From SIG78 sp045587205 (lineage in GTDB: Bacteria; Verrucomicrobiota; Lentisphaeria; Victivallales; Victivallaceae), in NCBI GenBank assembly GCA_045587205.1, contig JAZNBV010000058.1, positions 1 through 23,387 of the forward strand: a stretch of DNA of 23,387 bases, given 5' to 3'. Both the position numbers and the translations under genes were made by a program. The notes under the pieces were generated by a model. That model searched no databases, was not told the DNA's origin, and was given only the letters and a program-made list of their open reading frames with translations. Position 1 is the stretch's first letter. Every line of letters starts with the position of its first letter. Positions 7,167 to 16,070 of the stretch are shown one piece after another.

Positions 7167-9857
7167 ATGAAAAACCAATTTTTGCTTGACCGCTACAACC
7201 ATTTTCTTAAAAATATTGACATTGACTCGCTTATGAGCAATACCGAAGCACTTTACAAGCTGGAGTATTGCCAGAATTTCCGCGGCTATCACGCCTCGGC
7301 AGATAAAACAGTGGAACTGCTGAAAGCTGCCAATATACCAAATATCGAAAAACTCACCTTCCCAGCTGACGGCAAAACTGCGTATCAGGATAAAATCACT
7401 CCGCTGGGCTGGGATGTAACCACCGCCAAACTTACAGTTAAACGGGCGGTCGGACTTCAGGAAGGTTTTGCCATAGCCGATTATGAACGCTGCCCCTTTG
7501 AACTTATCAAAGGTTCTGTCGGTACTGCACCGGAGGGTATGGATGTAACACTGGTGGATTACCAGGCAATGCTTGCGGGAGCCAATGTAAAAAATGCTCT
7601 GGTGGTAGCTCCGACCAATGTGCGCGTGGGCAGCAGTTTTATCACAGCCTGTCTTGATCTGGGAGCAATCGGTTATATAACCGACTTTGCCAAAAATGAT
7701 GAAGATGAACCTTACGGCGTACAGTGGTGCAACGCATACACTGAACACAACGGATGGCACGTCATTGACGGTGAACGCGATTTTATTGCATTTTCAATTC
7801 AGCCTGCCATTGCCCGCAAACTGCGCTGTGCTATGGCCAGCGGCCCGGTGATCTGTCATCTGCACTCCGATGCACGGCGTTTTGAAACCACAGTCGATGT
7901 CGTCACCGCCTGTATCCCCGGCAAAAGCAGCAAAGAATTCTGGATGCTGGCGCACTTGTATGAGCCGCTTTCCAACGACAATTCCAGCGGAGTTGCGGCA
8001 GTTATTGAAACAGCCAAAGCCATTATGCAGCAAGGCACCCCTGACTACTCACTGCGGATGATCTTCGGGCTTGAGTATTACGGTTTTGCCGCCTACGCAG
8101 CACACCGCAGCAATGGGTCGCTGACAGCCGAAACCATTGGTGGATGCAATTTTGATGCAATGTATCTGCGCCGGGAATGGAATCTGAAAATGAATACCCC
8201 CGGCCCCGGCACCCCTTTCTACGGCAATATAATTATGAAAGTTCTGACCGATACCCTTGCCGGAGAACCGGGCATACCCGATATAAAATATTTCAACAGC
8301 TACGGCTCGATGTATGATGATGACACTTTCCTGACCGATCCGACTGTCGGTGTACCGGTTATGTGGCCCATCCGTCAACACGAAAAAGCACGCTGGCACA
8401 ACTCGGTTCAAGTTATGGATTACCTGCACGCCGATGCTTTTGCCGTGGGGACAGCTATCAATATGACTCTGGTGGATGCGTGCGTAAACCCGAACAAAGA
8501 GGTTATCCGGAGTTTTCCGCGTCTGGCAGAAGAACTTATGGAATCAGAAGTTTCCCGCGCCGTGGGTTCGGTCAAAGAACATCTTCAGCGCCGGCTGGAT
8601 ATAACTGCCGCAGATATTTCCACTTTAAGTGAACGCTTTGCCGAAGAAAAAAATTCCGCACTCAAAGCGCTGTGGAGCAAATACGCCGCCGTTTCAGCGG
8701 GCGTTCCGGATGAAATTCCCACCTCGCCGTGGCGCGATTATATTGCAGGGATAACGGTATCACGCGCAACCGCCGGTTTTCCCTCCGACCTGGCGCGGGT
8801 ACCGATGGATAAGCGCCGTCCGCTCCCGGGTGCAGTGATCTACGGACCGCTGGCATCGATCCTTGCCAATATGGATGGCAAACGCACTCTGGCAGAAGCT
8901 GTACGCAATGCTGAACACGAAATATGCCGGATCATTCCTGAAGCGGAATTGAAAAAACTCGTCAGCGCGATCTTTTATCTTGCCGATTGGGGCTATCTCT
9001 CGCTCAACGGATTCCGCGGCATTACCAAAAGTGACATTGTTGAAGCCCTGCGTCAGGCAGGTGTAAAAGAGGGGGATTTTCTTTTGGTGCACTCTTCACT
9101 GTCGGTTTTCGGCTACCTCAACGGCGGCAGTCCGATGGTTATTGAAGCCTTGAAAGAGGCCGTGGGAGCAAAAGGCACATTCCTTTTGCCGGTACTGCGC
9201 AACTGCTTTGCCAATATCGGCGGGCCAAACACTGCAGAAAAGTTCCGTCCGTACAAAAAATCCAATATCAATGCCGTCTGGACCGGTCTGCTGCCGCGCA
9301 CATTTCTGGAAGAAAATCCCGCTGAACCATTCAGCAATCATATTACCCACGCCTGGTGCGGCTGGGGTGCGCAAGCCGCCGAAGCCTGTGCCGCGCACAG
9401 TATGTTTGAAGCGCCTTGCAGTGACAACAGCCCGATGAAATATGCGCTTGACCATAATGCCAAGATCGTACATCTGGGCAGTCACATTGGTTCGACAACA
9501 TTTCTGCATTATCTGGAAGACAAGTTCGATCTGCCGGGCTTGTCCGATATTCTCTGCGTAGTCAGCGGCAGTGACGATATACCATACAATGTTGCCGTAC
9601 CGCGCAACCTGCCGGGCTGCCGTGAATTCTACCGCGGCGAAGGTAAATTCTTTTCGGCAGCAGCCGCCAGAGGTCTGGAAATAAAAACCAGTAAACTGGC
9701 ACTGGGTACTGTTCAGGTATTGGATATGCAGACTCTTTACAATATCGGCAGCGAACTGGTCAAAAATGATCCCTTCATCTTCCTGCACGATGAAGGCACT
9801 TGCGCCAACTGCGACTATTGGAGAAAACTCTATATCCAGAACCATAAACAGCAGTAA
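7167..9857 (+). CDS. M28-like aminopeptidase/AAC(3) acetyltransferase fusion
   Basis: This 896-residue protein has two enzyme halves. Residues 1-480 look like an M28-type zinc aminopeptidase of the DUF4910 kind with an inserted PA-like segment: H263, D271 (in SNDNSSGVA), E303 (FGLEYYG) and H411 (RWHNSVQ) are candidate metal or catalytic residues. Residues about 560-625 resemble a winged-helix linker. Residues about 625-896 match AAC(3) N-acetyltransferases: LVHSSLSVFG at 640-649, THAWCGWG, CSDNSPMKYAL, and HLGSHIGSTTFLHYLED at 769-785, ending with the family's C-x-x-C-D-x-W tail. No signal peptide is seen, so it is cytoplasmic. GGAG lies nine bases before the ATG. It appears monocistronic. 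Each half is recognisable; the substrate and the reason for the fusion are unknown. Antibiotic resistance should not be assumed from the AAC(3) label. Confidence 0.88.
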   Translation: MKNQFLLDRYNHFLKNIDIDSLMSNTEALYKLEYCQNFRGYHASADKTVELLKAANIPNIEKLTFPADGKTAYQDKITPLGWDVTTAKLTVKRAVGLQEGFAIADYERCPFELIKGSVGTAPEGMDVTLVDYQAMLAGANVKNALVVAPTNVRVGSSFITACLDLGAIGYITDFAKNDEDEPYGVQWCNAYTEHNGWHVIDGERDFIAFSIQPAIARKLRCAMASGPVICHLHSDARRFETTVDVVTACIPGKSSKEFWMLAHLYEPLSNDNSSGVAAVIETAKAIMQQGTPDYSLRMIFGLEYYGFAAYAAHRSNGSLTAETIGGCNFDAMYLRREWNLKMNTPGPGTPFYGNIIMKVLTDTLAGEPGIPDIKYFNSYGSMYDDDTFLTDPTVGVPVMWPIRQHEKARWHNSVQVMDYLHADAFAVGTAINMTLVDACVNPNKEVIRSFPRLAEELMESEVSRAVGSVKEHLQRRLDITAADISTLSERFAEEKNSALKALWSKYAAVSAGVPDEIPTSPWRDYIAGITVSRATAGFPSDLARVPMDKRRPLPGAVIYGPLASILANMDGKRTLAEAVRNAEHEICRIIPEAELKKLVSAIFYLADWGYLSLNGFRGITKSDIVEALRQAGVKEGDFLLVHSSLSVFGYLNGGSPMVIEALKEAVGAKGTFLLPVLRNCFANIGGPNTAEKFRPYKKSNINAVWTGLLPRTFLEENPAEPFSNHITHAWCGWGAQAAEACAAHSMFEAPCSDNSPMKYALDHNAKIVHLGSHIGSTTFLHYLEDKFDLPGLSDILCVVSGSDDIPYNVAVPRNLPGCREFYRGEGKFFSAAAARGLEIKTSKLALGTVQVLDMQTLYNIGSELVKNDPFIFLHDEGTCANCDYWRKLYIQNHKQQ

Positions 9858-9876
9858 AACATATTCTGCAGCATAA

Positions 9877-9914
9877 AAACAGGGTCAGGCAAACAAATCT
9901 GCCTGACCCTGTTT
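9877..9914. terminator. Bidirectional terminator between convergent genes
   Basis: A perfect 15-bp stem (9877-9891 with 9900-9914) closes an 8-base loop. T-rich sequence follows on both strands, so it can end both the plus-strand fusion gene and the minus-strand transporter operon, which converge here. Confidence 0.88.
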
Positions 9915-9928
9915 ATTTTCAAACCGTT

Positions 9929-11530
9929 TTATCTGCCGCTTTCCGCAAGATTTTTAGCGCGGTTGTACTGTTCTATGGCTTGTATAGTCCAGCTGCGGCG
10001 CAGTTCAATAACTTTCTGCACCGGATTGCCGGCATTGACCGACAATCCGGCGGCGGCCGCTGCCGCCTGTTCATAAGTTACCGGCAGGCGGTCAAATTCT
10101 GCTGCCGCCTGCGGAACCTTTTCTGCTCCGCCGGCGCGGTTGATTGCCTGCCACGCGGCGCGCAATTCATCAGCGGCATCCAGCATTGCAGTACGGATAA
10201 GTACGCGTATCAGATTAAAGTATCTGCCCGTCCAGGCACCGTTATAGACAAAATCCCCGGTGGCATTGTAAGGGTTGTAATCGGCATCTGCCATATATTT
10301 GCGGTGTTTGCCGATGTAAAGATCGCGGCGTACCGGCGGACGGCGCAAAGTATATTTTTCGGGGCCGCCGGGAGTCCCGGCACGGTACTGCCAGAGCTGC
10401 TGACCGCGTTCAGAGAGCAGAAATTCAATAAAAGCCCGGGCCTGCATCTTATTGGGCGCCCCGCGCAGCATCTGCACCGGGTCGGCAGAAACCGAACTGC
10501 CTCCTTTCGGGGGAACATACTCAATGCGGCGCGCCTGATTATTGGTCTGGAATTCAGCAAACTGCGCTTCGCTTAAAGCGTAAAAGTCGATCGCCATACC
10601 GGCGGCAGCGTTGCCGGAAGCAACTTCGCGCGTGACCCGTCCGGCACTTTCAGTGATACTGCGGGCATTGCCGATCAGCCGTTTGATCAGATTGAATCCA
10701 TCCTGCCAGCCATCGGCGGGAGTTTTTCCTGCAGCAACAGCTTCTGCCATACACTGCTGGATCATCACTTCAAAACATTTGTTGATCGAACCGGACTTGG
10801 TCGGATCAGCCACCGCCAATGTATTGAAATATTTTTTATCGGTCAAATCCCGCCAGCAAACCGGCGGCGTACCCAGTTCCTTTAAACGGTCTGGATTGTA
10901 GCAAATGCCGAAAGTAGCAAGGCAAACTCCGTAATAACCGCCGTTGGGGTCATAGATCGATTCACCACTCCAGCGTTCGGGCATAACTTCTCTGCTGAAC
11001 CATTCCGGGTGTTTCTGCCGGATCCCGGCATCAACGGCATAACCTTTGCGCGCCTGATTGCTGTGGTCGTAAGTACCGCCGCCGAAAAACAGATCTATAT
11101 CAATGGATACATCTGATTCCAGAAACAGAGCCCGTGCACGCGCTTCATCTGACGCATTGGCGCTCTTATCCGGTTTGATGCGGTAATTGCGGAACGCCGC
11201 AGCAATTTCCGGATTCCAGGGCAGAGAGTTTTTTTCGCAATACCGACGGAAAGCAGCTTCGTAACGGTCATTTATATAGCGTACAATATCCGCCGTACCG
11301 CCCGGACTGCGCCAATCGATAACGATATTACGGTTGTATTTTTCAAAATAATATTTCTGAAATCCGCGTTCAAATTCGTGTTTGATCGATTCTGCGTGCG
11401 GTGTTAAAATAATAAGTGTATCGGCTGCTTCACTGTTTTTCTGCTGCACGGGCGGTTTTTCGCGCAACACCGCCGGCAGCAATATAAGCAATGCCAGGAA
11501 TCCCAGCGCCGCGGCTATGCGTTTTTTCAT
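9929..11530 (-). CDS. ABC transporter solute-binding protein, enlarged
   Basis: The 533-residue protein begins with a signal peptide (MKKR, then a hydrophobic stretch to about residue 22) and is exported; no lipobox cysteine is seen. The core resembles FbpA/AfuA-type binding proteins (TLIILTPHAESIKHEFERGF, the GGYYGVCLATFGICYN segment, the AFIEFLLSERGQQLW segment). It is much longer than the usual 320-350 residues. The extra sequence lies near residues 80-140 and in a long helical C-terminus beyond about 400. The ATG overlaps the ATPase stop (ATGA), with GGAG upstream, so the two are translationally coupled. It is the last gene of the operon, before the shared terminator. FbpA relatives carry iron and AfuA relatives hexose phosphates; the neighbouring sugar kinase favours a sugar derivative, but this is inference. 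Confidence 0.87.
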   Translation of the reverse strand: MKKRIAAALGFLALLILLPAVLREKPPVQQKNSEAADTLIILTPHAESIKHEFERGFQKYYFEKYNRNIVIDWRSPGGTADIVRYINDRYEAAFRRYCEKNSLPWNPEIAAAFRNYRIKPDKSANASDEARARALFLESDVSIDIDLFFGGGTYDHSNQARKGYAVDAGIRQKHPEWFSREVMPERWSGESIYDPNGGYYGVCLATFGICYNPDRLKELGTPPVCWRDLTDKKYFNTLAVADPTKSGSINKCFEVMIQQCMAEAVAAGKTPADGWQDGFNLIKRLIGNARSITESAGRVTREVASGNAAAGMAIDFYALSEAQFAEFQTNNQARRIEYVPPKGGSSVSADPVQMLRGAPNKMQARAFIEFLLSERGQQLWQYRAGTPGGPEKYTLRRPPVRRDLYIGKHRKYMADADYNPYNATGDFVYNGAWTGRYFNLIRVLIRTAMLDAADELRAAWQAINRAGGAEKVPQAAAEFDRLPVTYEQAAAAAAGLSVNAGNPVQKVIELRRSWTIQAIEQYNRAKNLAESGR

Positions 11531-12573
11531 AATACAGCTCCGTCGGCATCAAAAATCACCACATCTTTACTGCGTATTCCCAGGCGGCAGACACTCCCGG
11601 CAGTGCGGACTTCCGGAGCAATTTCGTTGACCGTAAGATCACCGAATTTCCAGCCGGCAAATTCACCGAGATAACTGCCGCCGGTCAGCGTCAGGGTCCC
11701 GCTCCAGGAACACTCAACAGCCGGATCAATAGCAATTACTTCCGGCCGGACGGCAAGCTGAACAGCTGTATTTACTGCCAGATTTTTGCAGTCAAGATTT
11801 TTGAAATCGCCGTAACAGGTCGTCACCGTATTATTGCCGGCAACTTTGCCTTCAATAATATTTACCTCGCCCAGAAATTCAGCAGCAAAACGGTTGGCTG
11901 GCTTGCGGTAAAGTTCATCGGGTCTGCCCTGCTGGGAAATTTTTCCATCACACAGTACCGCCATCCGGTCAGCCATACTCAACGCTTCGCGCCGGTCGTG
12001 GGTAACGTAAATGGCGGTAAGTTTTCTCTGACGGCAGATCTCGCGCAATTCATCGCGCATTTCGTCGCGCAATTTGGCATCCAGATTGCTCAAAGGTTCA
12101 TCGAGCAAAATCAAATCCGGAGCCACCGCCAGCGCGCGCGCCAAAGCTACACGCTGCTGCTGCCCGCCGGAAAGCTGCGGCGTTTTGCGGTCGGCATAAT
12201 CCGTCATCCGCACGGTTTCCAATGCTGCCATTACCCGGTCGCGAACTTCAGAACTCTTGACTTTCCGGGCTTTCAAGCCGAACGCCACATTATCAAAAAC
12301 ACTCAAATGCGGCCACAACGCGTAATTCTGGAACACCATCGGAGCATTGCGTTTTTCCGGCGGCAGATCGGTTACATCGCGATCATCAAAAAATATTCTG
12401 CCGCTGTCCGGTTTGAGAAAACCGGCAATCAGACGCAGCAGAGTAGATTTGCCGCAGCCGGAAGGTCCCAGCAGAAAAAAGAGTTCGCCGGACGCTATTT
12501 CCAAATCCAGCGGTTTGAGTACCAGTTTGCCGCGGGTATAAGACTTGCTTAAATTCTGAACCGAAATCTTCAT
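11527..12573 (-). CDS. ABC transporter ATP-binding protein (FbpC/PotA-like)
   Basis: The 348-residue ATPase powers an importer at the inner face of the membrane. All nucleotide-binding motifs are intact: Walker A GPSGCGKST (36-44), Q-loop Q82 in FQNYALWPHL, signature LSGGQQQR (134-141), Walker B LILLDEP (154-160) and the switch H192 in YVTHD. A TOBE-like regulatory domain fills about residues 235-348. Length is typical of the FbpC/PotA/MalK group. It overlaps the solute-binding gene by four bases and follows the sigma-factor gene after 31 bp. The partner permease is most likely the divergent gene at 16207. Confidence 0.95.
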   Translation of the reverse strand: MKISVQNLSKSYTRGKLVLKPLDLEIASGELFFLLGPSGCGKSTLLRLIAGFLKPDSGRIFFDDRDVTDLPPEKRNAPMVFQNYALWPHLSVFDNVAFGLKARKVKSSEVRDRVMAALETVRMTDYADRKTPQLSGGQQQRVALARALAVAPDLILLDEPLSNLDAKLRDEMRDELREICRQRKLTAIYVTHDRREALSMADRMAVLCDGKISQQGRPDELYRKPANRFAAEFLGEVNIIEGKVAGNNTVTTCYGDFKNLDCKNLAVNTAVQLAVRPEVIAIDPAVECSWSGTLTLTGGSYLGEFAGWKFGDLTVNEIAPEVRTAGSVCRLGIRSKDVVIFDADGAVL

Positions 12574-12604
12574 ATACTATGTAAACCTTTCAACTGTAAA
12601 AACA

Positions 12605-13948
12605 TCAAATATCGTGCGATCCGAACAAACGCCGGTTTTCCGGGGTACGCAACTTGTTCAATATCTGCAATTCCAGCTGCCGCACCCGTTCGCGGCTGAT
12701 GGAAAAATGTTCACTGATCTCCTGCAAAGTATGTACGCGCTCGCCCAGCAGTCCGAAGCGCATTTTCAATATCTGCTGTTCGCGTTCAGAAAGCGTATCC
12801 AGCAGTTTCTTCAACTGCTGCCGGATAGACTCGCCGGAAACGCTTCTTGCCGGATCCAGTGCCTGCTCATCGGGCAATACATCCTCAAGACTGCTGCCGT
12901 TTTCATCCGGCGTAACCGGCGACTGCAGAGAGATTGTCTGCCTCGCCATCTTGCGTATGGCACTGACCCTGGCAGCAGGCATTTCCAGCACTGCGGCAAT
13001 TTCTTCAACTTCCGGGAGCCGGTCATATTCCAGAATAAAACGCTGTTCTGCGCGGTTGATTGCCGCTATAGTCGAAACCATATGTGCCGGGATCCGGATC
13101 ACCCGGAACTGTTCAGCTATGGCGCGCCCGATACTCTGGCGGATCCACCAGCCGGCATAGGTGCTGAATTTATGTTTCAAATTAAAATCGAATTTTTCCA
13201 GCGAACGCATCAATCCCAGATTGCCTTCCTGCACCAGATCACTGATCGAAAGCTGGCGGTAACTATACTGATTGACGATTCTTATAACCAGCCGTAAATT
13301 GCCTTCGACCATCTTTTTGCGCAGCTCCAGCAAATCCTGCCTTGCTTGTTTGGCATCAGCAAGAATTGAGTTCAATTCTTCAGGAGTGCAGCAGTTTTCT
13401 GCGGCAAATTTTTCCATTTCACAACAACTGTATTTTTCCAGCGCGTCGCACATTCCATCGTAATAATTCATAAGTATATCGCTGGAAAATTTACATTGAA
13501 AGAGTTTATCCGCCAGTTCAGTGCGGCATTTATAAACTGCGCCACCGTCGTTATTCTGAAACGCCCGCTGCAGTTCGCTTGTGATATGTTCCAGATTTTC
13601 CAGCCAGTTGTTCAATATATCCGGCTGCGAAGTAAATTCCAGACAGGAAGGCATAAACTGTTCGCGCCACTGCGATTGATCCCTGCCTGCCAGATATTCT
13701 TTCTGCCAGCGCACGCAATCCGGCAATTTATAAAGATTCCGCCGCCACTCATTTTCTGCATTTAATATCTGCCGGGCAAGATTGGTTTGTTCTTCTGCCG
13801 TAAGCCGTGGAATGTTTCCGAGTTCGCGCAGATAACTCTGCAGTGCCTGATTTACAGTTCCGTCAAAAATCCCCCCTTCCCCGGGCTCACTGTAATGATA
13901 TTCCCGGAGCAAATCTTTTTCGACGGGCTTTTCTGTTCTATCTGTCAT
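12605..13948 (-). CDS. RpoD-family sigma factor
   Basis: The 447-residue protein directs RNA polymerase to promoters. Region 1.2 is near residues 33-62 (ALQSYLRELGNIPRLTAEEQ), regions 2.1-2.4 include LVQEGNLGLMRSLEKFDF and YAGWWIRQSIGRAIAEQ, region 3 follows, and region 4 ends with the helix-turn-helix around HTLQEISEHFSISRERVRQ. Region 1.1 is absent, and about 130 residues of non-conserved sequence separate regions 1.2 and 2. This suits a group-2 sigma factor or a shortened primary one; I cannot decide which. The ATG at 13948 has only a weak ribosome site, 19 bp after the epimerase stop. Its place between an epimerase and an ABC transporter in one operon is unusual. Confidence 0.93.
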   Translation of the reverse strand: MTDRTEKPVEKDLLREYHYSEPGEGGIFDGTVNQALQSYLRELGNIPRLTAEEQTNLARQILNAENEWRRNLYKLPDCVRWQKEYLAGRDQSQWREQFMPSCLEFTSQPDILNNWLENLEHITSELQRAFQNNDGGAVYKCRTELADKLFQCKFSSDILMNYYDGMCDALEKYSCCEMEKFAAENCCTPEELNSILADAKQARQDLLELRKKMVEGNLRLVIRIVNQYSYRQLSISDLVQEGNLGLMRSLEKFDFNLKHKFSTYAGWWIRQSIGRAIAEQFRVIRIPAHMVSTIAAINRAEQRFILEYDRLPEVEEIAAVLEMPAARVSAIRKMARQTISLQSPVTPDENGSSLEDVLPDEQALDPARSVSGESIRQQLKKLLDTLSEREQQILKMRFGLLGERVHTLQEISEHFSISRERVRQLELQILNKLRTPENRRLFGSHDI

Positions 13949-13967
13949 CGGCAGATTTTCAGCAATG

Positions 13968-14873
13968 TTATTTATAGTAGTTTATGGTATTGCTCAAACT
14001 GGCGGAAAAACTGGCATTGCACTCAATTCCGGCAAAGCGGAGTTTATCTGTGGAGGCCTGCAGATGCCGTATATCGCCGGGGCGTTCGGGCAGATGTTCC
14101 ACTTCCGACTGTGAATCGGTTATGAACAATATCCGGCTGACCAGATCATTGATCGTAACGCTTCTGCCGGATGCCACATTGTAAACGCCTTCCAGATTGT
14201 TTTCCATAAAATAAGCATTGACTTTTACCACATCGTCTATGTAAACAAAGTCGCGGCTCTGTTCGCCATCACCGTAAATCGTGATCTTGCGGCCCAATAT
14301 AGCGTGGTTGCAGAACACCGCCGGCGCCGCAGCATAGGCACTGCGGGGATCCTGACGCGGCCCGAATACATTAAAGTAACGCAGACTTACAGTTTTGAGT
14401 CTGCCGCTTTCAGAAAATATCTTGCAGTAGTGTTCGCCGTCAAGTTTGGTCACGGCATAAATACTGTCCGGATCGGCACACATATCTTCGCGCCGGATCG
14501 AATCACAACTGTTGCCGTAAACCGCTGCACTGGAAGCGTAACAGAGTTTTTTCACTCCGGCATTGGCGGCTTCCTCCAGCACCATAAGCGTACCGTTGAC
14601 ATTTATATCCACGCAATCCAGCGGTTTCTGCATAGATTCCGGCACCCCGATCATCGCCGCCAGATGAAATACATAATCCACATCCTTCATTGCCTTGGCC
14701 AGCTTGACGCGATCGCGCACATCGCCGCGGATAAATTCAACATTCAACCCTTCCAGATTTTTCATACTGCCGGTACGCAGATTATCCAGAATCCGGACAT
14801 CTGCCTTGTCGTGATAATATTCAGCAATATGACTGCCGATAAAGCCGGCTCCGCCTGTAATCAATATACGCAT
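13968..14873 (-). CDS. NAD-dependent NDP-sugar 4-epimerase
   Basis: The 301-residue enzyme is an extended short-chain dehydrogenase. The Rossmann motif GGAGFIGS is at residues 7-14, the catalytic Y139-x3-K143 is in YAVTK, and a serine pair stands at 114-115. The stretch RYFNVFGPRQDP followed by GDGEQSRDFVYIDDV resembles the WbpP/Gne group that interconverts UDP-GlcNAc and UDP-GalNAc as well as GalE-type enzymes. It is shorter than the usual 310-340 residues at the C-terminus. It lies 33 bp after the kinase gene and 19 bp before the sigma gene. The pairing with a NahK-like kinase supports a hexosamine or galactose pathway; the exact sugar is uncertain. Confidence 0.9.
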   Translation of the reverse strand: MRILITGGAGFIGSHIAEYYHDKADVRILDNLRTGSMKNLEGLNVEFIRGDVRDRVKLAKAMKDVDYVFHLAAMIGVPESMQKPLDCVDINVNGTLMVLEEAANAGVKKLCYASSAAVYGNSCDSIRREDMCADPDSIYAVTKLDGEHYCKIFSESGRLKTVSLRYFNVFGPRQDPRSAYAAAPAVFCNHAILGRKITIYGDGEQSRDFVYIDDVVKVNAYFMENNLEGVYNVASGRSVTINDLVSRILFITDSQSEVEHLPERPGDIRHLQASTDKLRFAGIECNASFSASLSNTINYYK

Positions 14874-14906
14874 TTTCTGCCTGCCTTTCTTACCAGATAC
14901 CCTGAA

Positions 14907-16010
14907 TTACTTTACTTCTTTGAGAAGTTTCATCATATCATCCATCTGTTCTTCGATGGATTCCACCAGTTTGAACTGACTGCGCGCACGTTCCAGATTA
15001 TGATTGACCCGCGATGTCTTGAAATAGTTGTCGCCATCAAGAAAATCGGTCAGGAATCTGATGCCGATGACCAGCGTGATAAGTTTGCCGGCAAACGGCA
15101 GCAATTCAACTTCCGTGGGATTGAGAAATTTACCGGCTTTGTCCAGATACCCCCGCAAAAGTGCTTCAAACATATCAAAACGCATATAAACTTTGCGCAG
15201 ATCAGTTTCATCTTCCGGAGCCGGCGATGTACCGGTACGCACCATATCGCCGAAATCGTAGTGCGGCAGACCGGGCATAACCGTATCCAGGTCAAGCACA
15301 CAAATACCTTCGCCGGTAAAATCGTCAATCAGAACATTATTGAGTTTGGTATCGTTATGCGTACTGCGTTCCACAATATCACCGGATTTCTGCAATTTCA
15401 GGAGTTTATCCAGTTCGCCGGCACGCTGCATAACAAAATCGATCTCTTTACCAACCATTTTTACCCGGTTGAAATTATCGCTCTGGATCATATCTTCCAA
15501 CGCTTTCAAACGGCGCGGAGCGTGATGAAAATAGGGTATCGTTTCGTTCAACCGTACCGGCAGATCTGCCAGGTCAAGCTGAAACTGGCCGAATGCCTGC
15601 GCCGCTTTGTAAGCCTGATCCGGCTCATCAAGAATATCAAAACTGTGGCTGTTTTCTACAAAAACATAACAGCGCCAGTAGTCGCCGTCGCTGTCGCGGT
15701 AATAAGGCATTGCGTCGTGCGTAAAAACCAGCCGCAGAGTACGCCGTTTGGCACGGCCGCGCTGAGTTTTTTCTTTGCGGATCTTGCTTAAAATATGGGT
15801 GGTGACATTGTGAAAATTTTCCATAACCAGCGCCGGCTGGCGGAAAACATTGGTATTGATCTTTTGCAAAGTGTAGTGCAAAAGCGTCCCCCCCTGATCA
15901 AATGTGACCTGATAAGTGTCATTGATATGCCCCTTGCCGCAGGGGATCGCAACCACATAGTCCCCGTAAATATGAAAATGCGAACAGATATCTTCCAATT
16001 TTTTCTGCAT
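14907..16010 (-). CDS. NahK-like sugar 1-kinase (APH fold)
   Basis: The 367-residue protein has the aminoglycoside-phosphotransferase/choline-kinase fold and most resembles N-acetylhexosamine 1-kinases, which make GlcNAc-1-phosphate or GalNAc-1-phosphate from free sugar. Visible motifs are GKGHINDTY (25-33), the catalytic loop HNDTKLNN at 218-225 with D220, and the metal-binding segment VLDLDTVMPGLPHYDFGD (238-255). No antibiotic-resistance role is implied. The ATG at 16010 follows GGAG by nine bases; an in-frame TTG at 16034 lies inside a leader hairpin and is less likely. This is the first gene of the five-gene minus-strand operon, with a promoter and structured leader just upstream. Confidence 0.88.
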   Translation of the reverse strand: MQKKLEDICSHFHIYGDYVVAIPCGKGHINDTYQVTFDQGGTLLHYTLQKINTNVFRQPALVMENFHNVTTHILSKIRKEKTQRGRAKRRTLRLVFTHDAMPYYRDSDGDYWRCYVFVENSHSFDILDEPDQAYKAAQAFGQFQLDLADLPVRLNETIPYFHHAPRRLKALEDMIQSDNFNRVKMVGKEIDFVMQRAGELDKLLKLQKSGDIVERSTHNDTKLNNVLIDDFTGEGICVLDLDTVMPGLPHYDFGDMVRTGTSPAPEDETDLRKVYMRFDMFEALLRGYLDKAGKFLNPTEVELLPFAGKLITLVIGIRFLTDFLDGDNYFKTSRVNHNLERARSQFKLVESIEEQMDDMMKLLKEVK

Positions 16011-16023
16011 ATAATCTTTCTCC

Positions 16024-16060
16024 ACCTTGCACAAGGTCAGGCACCGGCACCTTGCCGGTG
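16024..16060 (-). promoter_or_regulatory. Leader hairpins before the kinase ribosome site
   Basis: On the minus-strand RNA, CACCGGCA (16060-16053) pairs with TGCCGGTG (16049-16042) around a 3-base loop. Immediately after it ACCTT/AAGGT (16037-16024) forms a small hairpin that ends one base from the GGAG ribosome site. ACCTTG of the second can instead pair with CAAGG in the first loop, so two folds compete. Function is inferred only. Confidence 0.45.
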
Positions 16061-16070
16061 AGTACTCAAT

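Noticed and set aside
9063..9857. Aminoglycoside resistance gene
   Set aside because: The AAC(3) fold is shared by enzymes with other substrates, and here it is the C-terminal half of a peptidase fusion, so resistance cannot be claimed.
14304..15791. Long plus-strand open frame of 495 codons
   Set aside because: It lies antisense to the epimerase and kinase genes, both with intact motifs. Its translation is rich in His, Phe and Ile, with no domain, and it has no ribosome site.
14907..16010. Aminoglycoside phosphotransferase
   Set aside because: The fold is shared, but the HNDTKLNN and DLDTVMPG motifs fit NahK-like sugar kinases, and an epimerase is adjacent.
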